This document shows, one piece after another, positions 42,369 to 54,992 of a DNA stretch of 64,000 nt; the stretch's first letter is position 1, and every line of letters starts with the position of its first letter. Source of the stretch: Lasioglossum baleicum (lineage: Eukaryota; Arthropoda; Insecta; Hymenoptera; Halictidae); the NCBI RefSeq assembly GCF_051020765.1, contig NC_134929.1:3994786-4058785 (forward strand). The letters run 5' to 3'. The position numbers were made by a program, and so were the translations under genes. Below the pieces are notes generated by a model. It made no database searches, had not been told where the DNA came from, and saw nothing but the letters and a program-made list of their open reading frames with translations.

Positions 42369-42386
42369 TCCCCCTCTTTCGGCCAG
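42369..42386. other. Orientation switch junction, second copy
   Basis: Same as 28417-28434. Confidence 0.85.
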
Positions 42387-43258
42387 AACGACAAGCCCCA
42401 CCCCGGACAACCCGGTACATGGCAATAGAGAAAGCCCCTCCAGCGCCAGCACCAACCGCCAAGAGGGCCAGGCCCACCATAAGGTCCAACAAAGTGGTCG
42501 ACCTAAACATTCAAATCGCCACGAGGAAACCGACGAGACCACGGCCGGTCACAACCTCCCGCACCACAAGGACACCGCAGGAACCGAAGGGCGGTGAGAC
42601 CACTAGACGAATGGGCACCACTGCCACGACCATACGACCCGTCACGTGGTATAAACGGGACCCCCCCGAAACAGAGGTCGAGGTTATATGGCCACCCTTG
42701 ACCATAGAACAACACCGAGCCAAACTGGGGGCCGGACCATTCCCGGGGCGCGGACACCCACCAGCACCGGCCAAATGGTGGGACAACATCATAAAGCCGC
42801 CAAGCCGAAAGCGAGGGGCCACACCAACCACGAGCACAGCAGACCCGACAACACCCACGAAAAGGGAGAAAAAAGAGATCGAGATCATCACGATCGTCGA
42901 CCCCCAAATCGACACCGTCACCGGGAACGACGCAGCCACGAGGACCACGACGGCAAACACGGCAGACGCGGGAAACGAGAAACCCGGTAATAACGGCCTA
43001 CCGGCCAACCCCACGCAACTAGCCGCAGCAACAGCGCTACCCCCTGTGCCATATGTGGGAGAGGACACACCATGCCCCACCGCATGGTACACACTGCCGA
43101 CCGGACGACTAGTCGAAGTGCCGTTGCGATACATAACCTCGAAGGCGAGGGAGTTCCGGCCGTCCAGCGGGAAGGAGCGCTGGATTCTATTTTTTAATAA
43201 AGACCAGACCCTACGCCGGTGTAAGTTAAGGAACGCTAACCCGCGCACGGAAGAGTAG
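42387..43258 (+). pseudogene. Gypsy pol tail fragment, second copy
   Basis: Counterpart of 28435-29306 with one noticed change (TADPTT for TAEPTT). Confidence 0.9.
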
Positions 43259-43639
43259 AGGAACACGTATATGTATATATAGATAGAATTTTTTTTTTTT
43301 CTTTTTTTTTTTTGCCTCCTCCTCTTCATTGCACATTTTTTTTTCTCTGCTTTTTCTTTTCTCTTCTCCCGGTCGATTACCGAGCGCCAAGCCGCGAAAA
43401 GATGTACATAGTTAGATATAAGCCGTCTCATTCATTGCGCCCAGGAGCACGGGATAAAATTTTTTTTTGTAAATACAGGATATAATTTTTATTACGCTTT
43501 CTATTACCGACACCGAGCGCCGAGTCGCAGAAGGGTTCTTTTGGTTGTAATTTGTGGTTACCAAACGAAATAAAGGCATTGTGGCCACGTATACTCGCCA
43601 GGACCGATACTTTTTCGCCAACCCGAAGAAAGAGGGGGA

Positions 43640-44868
43640 TGTAACAGACCTGCACCGAGCAGGCCTGTCACCAACGGTTCTTTTCGAATACAGCCCCAAA
43701 ACAAGGGCGGACGCGACCGAAACGTACCGAAAACAGTACGAACCCTCTACCGCACCACCAACCCTCACCACGATGTTAATAATATATAAGCCGCGACAAA
43801 TAAGACAAATTACCGCATTCCGTCTAGAAGTATTCTAGACTCCACTCCTGTAGTCCTGCCTGAGACGAGCCGTCACAGCGATCACCAGGAAGCCGACACT
43901 TCTCCTGTCCAGGGTGAGTATCCTCACCGAAATCCATTTCGCCGAGCCGCCGAAATACCCTCACCGAAATCCGTTTCACCGAGCCGTCGAAACATCCCCA
44001 CCGAAATCCGTTTCGCCGAGCCGTCGAAACATCCTCACCGAAATCCGTTTCGCCGAGCCGTCGAGACTCCCACACCACAAAACCCGTTTCGCCGAGCCGT
44101 CGAAACCCCCACACCAAAGTCCGTCTCGCCGAGCCGCCGGGACTCCCGCACCAAAAAGCCTGTTTCGCCGAGCCGTCGAAACCTCCACACCAAAGTCCGT
44201 CCCGCCAAGCCGTCACCAAAAGCCCGTTTCGCCGAGCCGTCGAAACCTCCGCACCAAAGTCCGTCCCGCCGAGCCGCCGAGGCTCCCACACCGAAGTCCA
44301 TTTCGCCGAGCCGCCGAGACTGTCCTTCCGACATCCGTTCGCCGAGCCGTCGAACTCCCCGCGCTGACCTTCACGCCGCCGAGCCGTCGAAAACTACACC
44401 GTCGCACCCTTCCGGTCCACCACTCCACTGAGTCACCCGCCGATTCCGCCGAGACACCGAAATATCCGACAACCACCGCCGGTCCCGCCGAATCACCGAA
44501 CGCCCCGCCGCTACCGCCGAAGCCACCGAGTTCCGATAAACCGTTCCGCTCCGCCGAACCACCGGAATTCGCGCCGCTAATGATCGTTCACCGCCCGAAT
44601 TATTCTACCGCGATGCCCGTCGTGCACCGCCCCGATTCACGCATGCACGCTGCTACCATGCAACCCCGTCGCACCTAATTAGCAGCGTTGTTTATACGTG
44701 TACACTCGTTTACAGTCTTTAAATATAGTTCGTCATTTAACGTAACTGTTGTTTCCGAATTCTTTCCGAACCTTCGCACCTCGTCTTCCCGCACCGGCCG
44801 ACTCCCCTCGTCAGCTAACGAACCTTGGTCCGACGAGCTGTCCACACTGAGGGGTCAGCACCGCGACG
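43640..44868 (+). repeat. Gypsy LTR 8 (forward, clipped U5)
   Basis: 1229 bp. It meets the inverted 48-nt filler where LTR 4 met pol, so the second direct repeat ends differently from the first. Confidence 0.93.
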
Positions 44869-44916
44869 TTGTAACGTCGGGATGTAACGGGTTGGCGACC
44901 CGAGGACATTGCCAAT
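44869..44916. other. 48-nt filler junction, third copy (inverted)
   Basis: Reverse complement of 20005-20052. Confidence 0.88.
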
Positions 44917-45271
44917 CGGGTTGGCGAAAAAGTATCGGTCCTGGCGAGTATACGTGGCCACAATGCCTTTATTTCGCTTGGTAACCACAAATTACAACCA
45001 AAAGAACCCTTCTGCGACTCGGCGCTCGGTGTCGGTAATAGAAAGCGTAATAAAAATTATATCCTGTATTTACAAAAAAATTTTATCCCGTGCTCCTGGG
45101 CGCAATGAATGAGACGGCTTATATCTAACTATGTACCTCTTTTCGCGGCTTGGCGCTCGGTAATCGACCGGGAGAAGAGAAAAGAAAAAGCAGAGAAAAA
45201 AAAATGTGCAATGAAGAGGAGGAGGCAAAGAAAAAAAAAAATTCTATCTATATATACATATACGTGTTCCT

Positions 45272-47971
45272 CTACTCTTCCGTGCGCGGGTTAGCGTTCC
45301 TTAACTTACACCGGCGTAGGGTCTGGTCTTTATTAAAAAATAGAATCCAGCGCTCCTTCCCGCTGGACGGCCGGAACTCCCTCGCCTTCGAGGTTATGTA
45401 TCGCAACGGCACTTCGACTAGTCGTCCGGTCGGCAGTGTGTACCATGCGGTGGGGCATGGTGTGTCCTCTCCCACATATGGCACAGGGGGTAGCGCTGTT
45501 GCTGCGGCTAGTTGCGTGGGGTTGGCCGGTAGGCCGTTATTACCGGGTTTCTCGTTTCCCGCGTCTGCCGTGTTTGCCGTCGTGGTCCTCGTGGCTGCGT
45601 CGTTCCCGGTGACGGTGTCGATTTGGGGGTCGACGATCGTGATGATCTCGATCTCTTTTTTCTCCCTTTTCGTGGGTGTTGTCGGCTCTGCTGTGCTCGT
45701 GGTTGGTGTGGCCCCTCGCTTTCGGCTTGGCGGCTTTATGATGTTGTCCCACCATTTGGCCGGTGCTGGTGGGTGTCCGCGCCCCGGGAATGGTCCGGCC
45801 CCCAGTTTGGCTCGGTGTTGTTCTATGGTCAAGGGTGGCCATATAACCTCGACCTCTGTTTCGGGGGGGTCCCGTTTATACCACGTGACGGGTCGTATGG
45901 TCGTGGCAGTGGTGCCCATTCGTCTAGTGGTCTCACCGCCCTTCGGTTCCTGCGGTGTCCTTGTGGTGCGGGAGGTTGTGACCGGCCGTGGTCTCGTCGG
46001 TTTCCTCGTGGCGATTTGAATGTTTAGGTCGACCACTTTGTTGGACCTTATGGTGGGCCTGGCCCTCTTGGCGGTTGGTGCTGGCGCTGGAGGGGCTTTC
46101 TCTATTGCCATGTACCGGGTTGTCCGGGGTGGGGCTTGTCGTTCTTCGGTGTCTGCGGTGGTCGTTGCCAGGTGCTCCGGCGTGGCTGGAGTCGGTGGCC
46201 TCTCCAACGGCTCGTCGAAGAGGTCTTCTAGCCCGGCGTAAAAATCTACCATGTTGACCTGTGAACATATAAGCGGTTTCGGATTTTTCCTAGGACGTCC
46301 GCGGCGGCGTGGTTCGGGGTTTGAGGATGCCGTTGTGTTTTGATCGGACGGGATGGGCGGGAGGGTTGGTTTCCGTATTTCGGTCGCAGGTTCTTTCGGT
46401 TCCGTGTCCGTTCCTTGATCTGGTTTTAGATCGTGGACGTGAATGTGTCGCGCCCATTTCCCGTTGTCGCTGTGGAGATCTACGATGACCGGCGATATTA
46501 TGCGGCCGACCGTGTAAGGCCCGCTGTATTTTGGAGCTAGTTTCGCGGCAATGCCCGCCCCTTTATCGGACAGCGTGTGCTCTCTTTTCCATACTCGGTC
46601 GCCGATTGCAGGTCTCCAGTCTCGGTGTCGCAGGTTGTAGTATTTGGCCTGTCGGCCGAATGCTTGGGCCAAATGTAGCTTGGCCAGTTCTTGTGCTGCT
46701 CGGAGGTTTTTCCATCGGTGTTGCGGTACGTCGGGGCCGGTCTCGGTCGGAGGTTGTCCAGGGGCTCGCAGTTCCCGGCCCTGGTTGAGGTACGCCGGGC
46801 TGTAGCCGGTAGATTCGTGCCATGCGGTGTTAATAGCGAATCGGACCTCGTCCAATTTCTCGTCCCATCGGTCGTGGTGCTCCCCGGTGTATTGGGCCAG
46901 CATGGTTTTTACCACTTTGTTTGCACGTTCGACCGGATTGCATTGGGGCGAATACGGTGGCGTCCGTCGATGCTCGGTACCGGCTGCTCGGAGTAGGCTG
47001 GTAAATGGTTCTCCGATGAATTGTTTTCCGTTGTCGGAGATGACGGTGTTCGGTGCTCCGTGACGTAGAATGATTTCCTTTTGTACGGCGGCGGCGACGG
47101 CGGCGCTGGTAGCCTTTCGTAGGGGCGTAAGTTCGACCCATTTGGTGAACTTGTCTAGTGCTACGAGTAGCCAGATATGACCTCGTCGTGACCGTGGTAG
47201 TGGTCCGACTAGGTCAACGGAGACGGTGTGCCAGGGTTGTGTTCCTGGGTTGGCGTGGAGTTTTCCTGGTGGCAGTTGCGGTGGTGTTTTGTAACGTTGG
47301 CAGCTGGCGCAGCTGCGAACGTAACTGGCGGTTTCGCGGAACATTCCCGGCCAATAAAATCGCTGGGCGAGTCGGACGATTGTTTTGGCGACTCCTAAGT
47401 GTCCGGCGGTCGGGTCGTCATGATGTTGTCGGAGGAGCGCTTCTCGCTCGTTGCTGGGCACGCAGATTTTCCAAGCGTCGCCCGGCTCGGGCTCGTTGTA
47501 ATCTAGCTGGTGCAATATATGGCGGTATAGCTTCCCTTCGCGTATTTGGTACTCCGGGACGGACGCGGGGTTTGTCTGGACTGCACCGACTTTCTTCTGG
47601 TACCATGAATCTGCTGGTTGTTTTGGTTGGATCACGTTCACGCCGGGAGTGATTTCGACTCTGGACAGCGCGTCTGCTACCTGGTTTAACTTTCCCGGTC
47701 GGTATTTTATGTCGAAATCATATTGTTGTAGCTCGAGTGCCCATCTTGCGAGCCTGCCGGTGGGGCTGTCCATCTGTCGGAGCCATCGCAGTGCTTGATG
47801 GTCGGTGATGACGGAAAAACGATAGCCTTCCAGGTAGGGCTTCATTTTTCGAATGCCCCAGATTACTGCGAGGCATTCTTTTTCGGTAGCGCTGTAGTTG
47901 CGCTCGGTTGCGCTCAGCGTGTGGCTGGCGTAGGCTATGACCCTTTCCTGTTCTTCGGGGCCCTGGGTCAT
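45272..47971 (-). pseudogene. Gypsy pol fragment: RNase H, integrase and tail, inverted copy
   Basis: Reverse counterpart of 30911-33610, 899 codons, with the same LTR-created ATG. A private change gives KKVGAVQ for KKVDAVQ; DALSRVEIT and CASC match copy 1 and not the forward fragment. Confidence 0.9.
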
Positions 47972-49233
47972 GTAACGGTTGTCGATTCCTGCGGTAATCG
48001 GAATCGTCGCGGTGCTGACCCCTCAGTGTGGACAGCTCGTCGGACCAAGGTTCGTTAGCTGACGAGGGGAGTCGGCCGGTGCGGGAAGACGAGGTGCGAA
48101 GGTTCGGAAAGAATTCGGAAACAACAGTTACGTTAAATGACGAACTATATTTAAAGACTGTAAACGAGTGTACACGTATAAACAACGCTGCTAATTAGGT
48201 GCGACGGGGTTGCATGGTAGCAGCGTGCATGCGAAAATCGGGGCGGTGCACGACGGGCATCGCGGTAGAATAATTCGGGCGGTGAACGATCATTAGCGGC
48301 GCGAATTCCGGTGGTTCGGCGGAGCGGAACGGTTTATCGGAACTCGGTGGCTTCGGCGGTAGCGGCGGGGCGTTCGGTGATTCGGCGGGACCGGCGGTGG
48401 TTGTCGGATATTTCGGTGTCTCGGCGGAATCGGCGGATGACTCAGTGGAGTGGTGGACCGGAAGGGTGCGACGGTGTATTTTTCGACGGCTCGGCGGCGT
48501 GAAGGTCAGCGCGGGGAGTTCGACGGCTCGGCGAACGGATGTCGGAAGGACAGTCTCGGCGGCTCGGCGAAATGGACTTCGGTGTGGGAGCCTCGGCGGC
48601 TCGGCGGGACGGACTTTGGTGCGGAGGTTTCGACGGCTCGGCGAAACGGGCTTTTGGTGACGGCTCGGCGGGACGGACTTTGGTGTGGAGGTTTCGACGG
48701 CTCGGCGAAACAGGCTTTTTGGTGCGGGAGTCCCGGCGGCTCGGCGAGACGGACTTTGGTGTGGAGGTTTCGACGGCTCGGCGAAACGGGTTTTGTGGTG
48801 TGGGAGTCTCGACGGCTCGGCGAAACGGATTTCGGTGAGGATGTTTCGACGGCTCGGCGAAACGGATTTCGGTGAGGATGTTTCGACGGCTCGGTGAAAC
48901 GGATTTCGGTGAGGGTATTTCGGCGGCTCGGCGAAATGGATTTCGGTGAGGATACTCACCCTGGACAGGAGAAGTGTCGGCTTCCTGGTGATCGCTGTGA
49001 CGGCTCGTCTCAGGCAGGACTACAGGAGTGGAGTCTAGAATACTTCTAGACGGAATGCGGTAATTTGTCTTATTTGTCGCGGCTTATATATTATTAACAT
49101 CGTGGTGAGGGTTGGTGGTGCGGTAGAGGGTTCGTACTGTTTTCGGTACGTTTCGGTCGCGTCCGCCCTTGTTTTGGGGCTGTATTCGAAAAGAACCGTT
49201 GGTGACAGGCCTGCTCGGTGCAGGTCTGTTACA
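47971..49233 (-). repeat. Gypsy LTR 9 (reverse, full length)
   Basis: 1263 bp. It occupies the inverted position of LTR 4 but keeps the 37-bp unit that LTR 4 lost. Confidence 0.94.
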
Positions 49234-49621
49234 TCCCCCTCTTTCTTCGGGTTGGCGAAAAAGTATCGGTCCTGGCGAGTATACGTGGCCACAATGCCTT
49301 TATTTCGCTTGGTAACCACAAATTACAACCAAAAGAACCCTTCTGCGACTCGGCGCTCGGTGTCGGTAATAGAAAGCGTAATAAAAATTATATCCTGTAT
49401 TTACAAAAAAAAAAATTTTATCCCGTGCTCCTGGGCGCAATGAATGAGACGGCTTATATCTAACTATGTACATCTTTTCGCGGCTTGGCGCTCGGTAATC
49501 GACCGGGAGAAGAGAAAAGAAAAAGCAGAGAAAAAAAAAATGTGCAATGAAGAGGAGGAGGCAAAAAAAAAAAAAAAGAGAAAAAAAAAAATTCTATCTA
49601 TATATACATATACGTGTTCCT

Positions 49622-50493
49622 CTACTCTTCCGTGCGCGGGTTAGCGTTCCTTAACTTACACCGGCGTAGGGTCTGGTCTTTATTAAAAAATAGAATCCAG
49701 CGCTCCTTCCCGCTGGACGGCCGGAACTCTCTCGCCTTCGAGGTTATGTATCGCAACGGCACTTCGACTAGTCGTCCGGTCGGCAGTGTGTACCATGCGG
49801 TGGGGCATGGTGTGTCCTCTCCCACATATGGCACAGGGGGTAGCGCTGTTGCTGCGGCTAGTTGCGTGGGGTTGGCCGGTAGGCCGTTATTACCGGGTTT
49901 CTCGTTTCCCGCGTCTGCCGTGTTTGCCGTCGTGGTCCTCGTGGCTGCGTCGTTCCCGGTGACGGTGTCGATTTGGGGGTCGACGATCGTGATGATCTCG
50001 ATCTCTTTTTTCTCCCTTTTCGTGGGTGTTGTCGGCTCTGCTGTGCTCGTGGTTGGTGTGGCCCCTCGCTTTCGGCTTGGCGGCTTTATGATGTTGTCCC
50101 ACCATTTGGCCGGTGCTGGTGGGTGTCCGCGCCCCGGGAATGGTCCGGCCCCCAGTTTGGCTCGGTGTTGTTCTATGGTCAAGGGTGGCCATATAACCTC
50201 GACCTCTGTTTCGGGGGGGTCCCGTTTATACCACGTGACGGGTCGTATGGTCGTGGCAGTGGTGCCCATTCGTCTAGTGGTCTCACCGCCCTTCGGTTCC
50301 TGCGGTGTCCTTGTGGTGCGGGAGGTTGTGACCGGCCGTGGTCTCGTCGGTTTCCTCGTGGCGATTTGAATGTTTAGGTCGACCACTTTGTTGGACCTTA
50401 TGGTGGGCCTGGCCCTCTTGGCGGTTGGTGCTGGCGCTGGAGGGGCTTTCTCTATTGCCATGTACCGGGTTGTCCGGGGTGGGGCTTGTCGTT
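49622..50493 (-). pseudogene. Gypsy pol tail fragment, inverted copy
   Basis: Reverse counterpart of 28435-29306, followed by switch junction 50494-50511 and LTR 10. Confidence 0.9.
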
Positions 50494-50511
50494 CTGGCCG
50501 AAAGAGGGGGA
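50494..50511. other. Orientation switch junction, third copy (inverted)
   Basis: CTGGCC followed by GAAAGAGGGGGA: the reverse complement of 28417-28434. Confidence 0.85.
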
Positions 50512-51774
50512 TGTAACAGACCTGCACCGAGCAGGCCTGTCACCAACGGTTCTTTTCGAATACAGCCCCAAAACAAGGGCGGACGCGACCGAAACGTACC
50601 GAAAACAGTACGAACCCTCTACCGCACCACCAACCCTCACCACGATGTTAATAATATATAAGCCGCGACAAATAAGACAAATTACCGCATTCCGTCTAGA
50701 AGTATTCTAGACTCCACTCCTGTAGTCCTGCCTGAGACGAGCCGTCACAGCGATCACCAGGAAGCCGACACTTCTCCTGTCCAGGGTGAGTATCCTCACC
50801 GAAATCCATTTCGCCGAGCCGCCAAAATACCCTCACCGAAATCCGTTTCACCGAGCCGTCGAAACATCCTCACCGAAATCCGTTTCGCCGAGCCGTCGAA
50901 ACATCCTCACCGAAATCCGTTTCGCCGAGCCGTCGAGACTCCCACACCACAAAACCCGTTTCGCCGAGCCGTCGAAACCTCCACACCAAAGTCCGTCTCG
51001 CCGAGCCGCCGGGACTCCCGCACCAAAAAGCCTGTTTCGCCGAGCCGTCGAAACCTCCACACCAAAGTCCGTCCCGCCGAGCCGTCACCAAAAGCCCGTT
51101 TCGCCGAGCCGTCGAAACCTCCGCACCAAAGTCCGTCCCGCCGAGCCGCCGAGGCTCCCACACCGAAGTCCATTTCGCCGAGCCGCCGAGACTGTCCTTC
51201 CGACATCCGTTCGCCGAGCCGTCGAACTCCCCGCGCTGACCCTCACGCCGCCGAGCCGTCGAAAACTACACCGTCGCACCCTTCCGGTCCACCACTCCAC
51301 TGAGTCATCCGCCGATTCCGCCGAGACACCGAAATATCCGACAACCACCGCCGGTCCCGCCGAATCACCGAACGCCCCGCCGCTACCGCCGAAGCCACCG
51401 AGTTCCGATAAACCGTTCCGCTCCGCCGAACCACCGGAATTCGCGCCGCTAATGATCGTTCACCGCCCGAATTATTCTACCGCGATGCCCGTCGTGCACC
51501 GCCCCGATTCACGCATGCACGCTGCTACCATGCAACCCCGTCGCACCTAATTAGCAGCGTTGTTTATACGTGTACACTCGTTTACAGTCTTTAAATATAG
51601 TTCGTCATTTAACGTAACTGTTGTTTCCGAATTCTTTCCGAACCTTCGCACCTCGTCTTCCCGCACCGGCCGACTCCCCTCGTCAGCTAACGAACCTTGG
51701 TCCGACGAGCTGTCCACACTGAGGGGTCAGCACCGCGACGATTCCGATTACCGCAGGAATCGACAACCGTTACA
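50512..51774 (+). repeat. Gypsy LTR 10 (forward, full length; reference copy)
   Basis: 1263 bp from TGTAACAG to GTTACA. U3 is about 140 bp to the TATA-like AATATATAAG (50653-50662). A GTCTAGAA/TTCTAGAC hairpin follows at 50694-50712. Then comes CAGGGTGAGT, a candidate splice donor at about 50783-50792, and roughly 450 bp of tandem 37-bp-type units containing GCCGAGCCGTCGAAAC. The 254-codon proline/arginine-rich frame across the repeats is open on several frames and is probably fortuitous. Confidence 0.95.
50653..50712 (+). promoter_or_regulatory. Gypsy LTR core promoter and TAR-like hairpin
   Basis: TATA-like AATATATAAG is followed about 35 nt later by the perfect hairpin GTCTAGAAGTATTCTAGAC (8-bp stem, 3-nt loop), which would lie at the very 5' end of the RNA. 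Present in all 12 LTRs. Confidence 0.6.
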
Positions 51775-51936
51775 TGGCGCCCGAACAGGGACAATTTCTA
51801 TTACCGACACCGAGCGCCGAGTCGCAGAAGGGTTCTTTTGGTTGTAATTTGTGGTTACCAAACGATATAAAGGCATTGTGGCCACGTATACTCGCCAGGA
51901 CCGATACTTTTTCGCCAACCCGAAGAAAGAGGGGGA
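51775..51936 (+). mobile_element. 162-bp mini internal region, third copy
   Basis: Primer site 51775-51792, 3' stub and polypurine tract ending 51936. In the inverted symmetry of the block it occupies the place of the full internal region copy 2. Confidence 0.9.
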
Positions 51937-53199
51937 TGTAACAGACCTGCACCGAGCAGGCCTGTCACCAACGGTTCTTTTCGAATACAGCCCCAAAACA
52001 AGGGCGGACGCGACCGAAACGTACCGAAAACAGTACGAACCCTCTACCGCACCACCAACCCTCACCACGATGTTAATAATATATAAGCCGCGACAAATAA
52101 GACAAATTACCGCATTCCGTCTAGAAGTATTCTAGACTCCACTCCTGTAGTCCTGCCTGAGACGAGCCGTCACAGCGATCACCAGGAAGCCGACACTTCT
52201 CCTGTCCAGGGTGAGTATCCTCACCGAAATCCATTTCGCCGAGCCGCCAAAATACCCTCACCGAAATCCGTTTCACCGAGCCGTCGAAACATCCTCACCG
52301 AAATCCGTTTCGCCGAGCCGTCGAAACATCCTCACCGAAATCCGTTTCGCCGAGCCGTCGAGACTCCCACACCACAAAACCCGTTTCGCCGAGCCGTCGA
52401 AACCTCCACACCAAAGTCCGTCTCGCCGAGCCGCCGGGACTCCCGCACCAAAAAGCCTGTTTCGCCGAGCCGTCGAAACCTCCACACCAAAGTCCGTCCC
52501 GCCGAGCCGTCACCAAAAGCCCGTTTCGCCGAGCCGTCGAAACCTCCGCACCAAAGTCCGTCCCGCCGAGCCGCCGAGGCTCCCACACCGAAGTCCATTT
52601 CGCCGAGCCGCCGAGACTGTCCTTCCGACATCCGTTCGCCGAGCCGTCGAACTCCCCGCGCTGACCCTCACGCCGCCGAGCCGTCGAAAACTACACCGTC
52701 GCACCCTTCCGGTCCACCACTCCACTGAGTCATCCGCCGATTCCGCCGAGACACCGAAATATCCGACAACCACCGCCGGTCCCGCCGAATCACCGAACGC
52801 CCCGCCGCTACCGCCGAAGCCACCGAGTTCCGATAAACCGTTCCGCTCCGCCGAACCACCGGAATTCGCGCCGCTAATGATCGTTCACCGCCCGAATTAT
52901 TCTACCGCGATGCCCGTCGTGCACCGCCCCGATTCACGCATGCACGCTGCTACCATGCAACCCCGTCGCACCTAATTAGCAGCGTTGTTTATACGTGTAC
53001 ACTCGTTTACAGTCTTTAAATATAGTTCGTCATTTAACGTAACTGTTGTTTCCGAATTCTTTCCGAACCTTCGCACCTCGTCTTCCCGCACCGGCCGACT
53101 CCCCTCGTCAGCTAACGAACCTTGGTCCGACGAGCTGTCCACACTGAGGGGTCAGCACCGCGACGATTCCGATTACCGCAGGAATCGACAACCGTTACA
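51937..53199 (+). repeat. Gypsy LTR 11 (forward, full length)
   Basis: 1263 bp; middle LTR of the LTR-mini-LTR-mini-LTR array with 1425-bp period. Confidence 0.95.
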
Positions 53200-53361
53200 T
53201 GGCGCCCGAACAGGGACAATTTCTATTACCGACACCGAGCGCCGAGTCGCAGAAGGGTTCTTTTGGTTGTAATTTGTGGTTACCAAACGAAATAAAGGCA
53301 TTGTGGCCACGTATACTCGCCAGGACCGATACTTTTTCGCCAACCCGAAGAAAGAGGGGGA
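53200..53361 (+). mobile_element. 162-bp mini internal region, fourth copy
   Basis: Primer site 53200-53217, then the same stub and polypurine tract as the other mini regions. Confidence 0.9.
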
Positions 53362-54590
53362 TGTAACAGACCTGCACCGAGCAGGCCTGTCACCAACGGT
53401 TCTTTTCGAATACAGCCCCAAAACAAGGGCGGACGCGACCGAAACGTACCGAAAACAGTACGAACCCTCTACCGCACCACCAACCCTCACCACGATGTTA
53501 ATAATATATAAGCCTCGACAAATAAGACAAATTACCGCATTCCGTCTAGAAGTATTCTAGACTCCACTCCTGTAGTCCTGCCTGAGACGAGCCGTCACAG
53601 CGATCACCAGGAAGCCGACACTTCTCCTGTCCAGGGTGAGTATCCTCACCGAAATCCATTTCGCCGAGCCGCCGAAATACCCTCACCGAAATCCGTTTCA
53701 CCGAGCCGTCGAAACATCCCCACCGAAATCCGTTTCGCCGAGCCGTCGAAACATCCTCACCGAAATCCGTTTCGCCGAGCCGTCGAGACTCCCACACCAC
53801 AAAACCCGTTTCGCCGAGCCGTCGAAACCCCCACACCAAAGTCCGTCTCGCCGAGCCGCCGGGACTCCCGCACCAAAAAGCCTGTTTCGCCGAGCCGTCG
53901 AAACCTCCACACCAAAGTCCGTCCCGCCGAGCCGTCACCAAAAGCCCGTTTCGCCGAGCCGTCGAAACCTCCGCACCAAAGTCCGTCCCGCCGAGCCGCC
54001 GAGGCTCCCACACCGAAGTCCATTTCGCCGAGCCGCCGAGACTGTCCTTCCGACATCCGTTCGCCGAGCCGTCGAACTCCCCGCGCTGACCTTCACGCCG
54101 CCGAGCCGTCGAAAACTACACCGTCGCACCCTTCCGGTCCACCACTCCACTGAGTCACCCGCCGATTCCGCCGAGACACCGAAATATCCGACAACCACCG
54201 CCGGTCCCGCCGAATCACCGAACGCCCCGCCGCTACCGCCGAAGCCACCGAGTTCCGATAAACCGTTCCGCTCCGCCGAACCACCGGAATTCGCGCCGCT
54301 AATGATCGTTCACCGCCCGAATTATTCTACCGCGATGCCCGTCGTGCACCGCCCCGATTCACGCATGCACATTGCTACCATGCAACCCCGTCGCACCTAA
54401 TTAGCAGCGTTGTTTATACGTGTACACTCGTTTACAGTCTTTAAATATAGTTCGTCATTTAACGTAACTGTTGTTTCCGAATTCTTTCCGAACCTTCGCA
54501 CCTCGTCTTCCCGCACCGGCCGACTCCCCTCGTCAGCTAACGAACCTTGGTCCGACGAGCTGTCCACACTGAGGGGTCAGCACCGCGACG
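53362..54590 (+). repeat. Gypsy LTR 12 (forward, clipped U5)
   Basis: 1229 bp, inverted counterpart of LTR 1. Confidence 0.93.
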
Positions 54591-54638
54591 TTGTAACGTC
54601 GGGATGTAACGGGTTGGCGACCCGAGGACATTGCCAAT
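54591..54638. other. 48-nt filler junction, fourth copy (inverted)
   Basis: Reverse complement of 20005-20052. Confidence 0.88.
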
Positions 54639-54992
54639 CGGGTTGGCGGAAAAGTATCGGTCCTGGCGAGTATACGTGGCCACAATGCCTTTATTTCGCT
54701 TGGTAACCACAAATTACAACCAAAAGAACCCTTCTGCGACTCGGCGCTCGGTGTCGGTAATAGAAAGCGTAATAAAAATTATATCCTGTATTTACAAAAA
54801 AATTTTATCCCGTGCTCCTGGGCGCAATGAATGAGACGGCTTATATCTAACTATGTACCTCTTTTCGCGGCTTGGCGCTCGGTAATCGACCGGGAGAAGA
54901 GAAAAGAAAAAGCAGAGAAAAAAAAATGTGCAATGAAGAGGAGGAGGCAAAGAAAAAAAAAATTCTATCTATATATACATATACGTGTTCCT

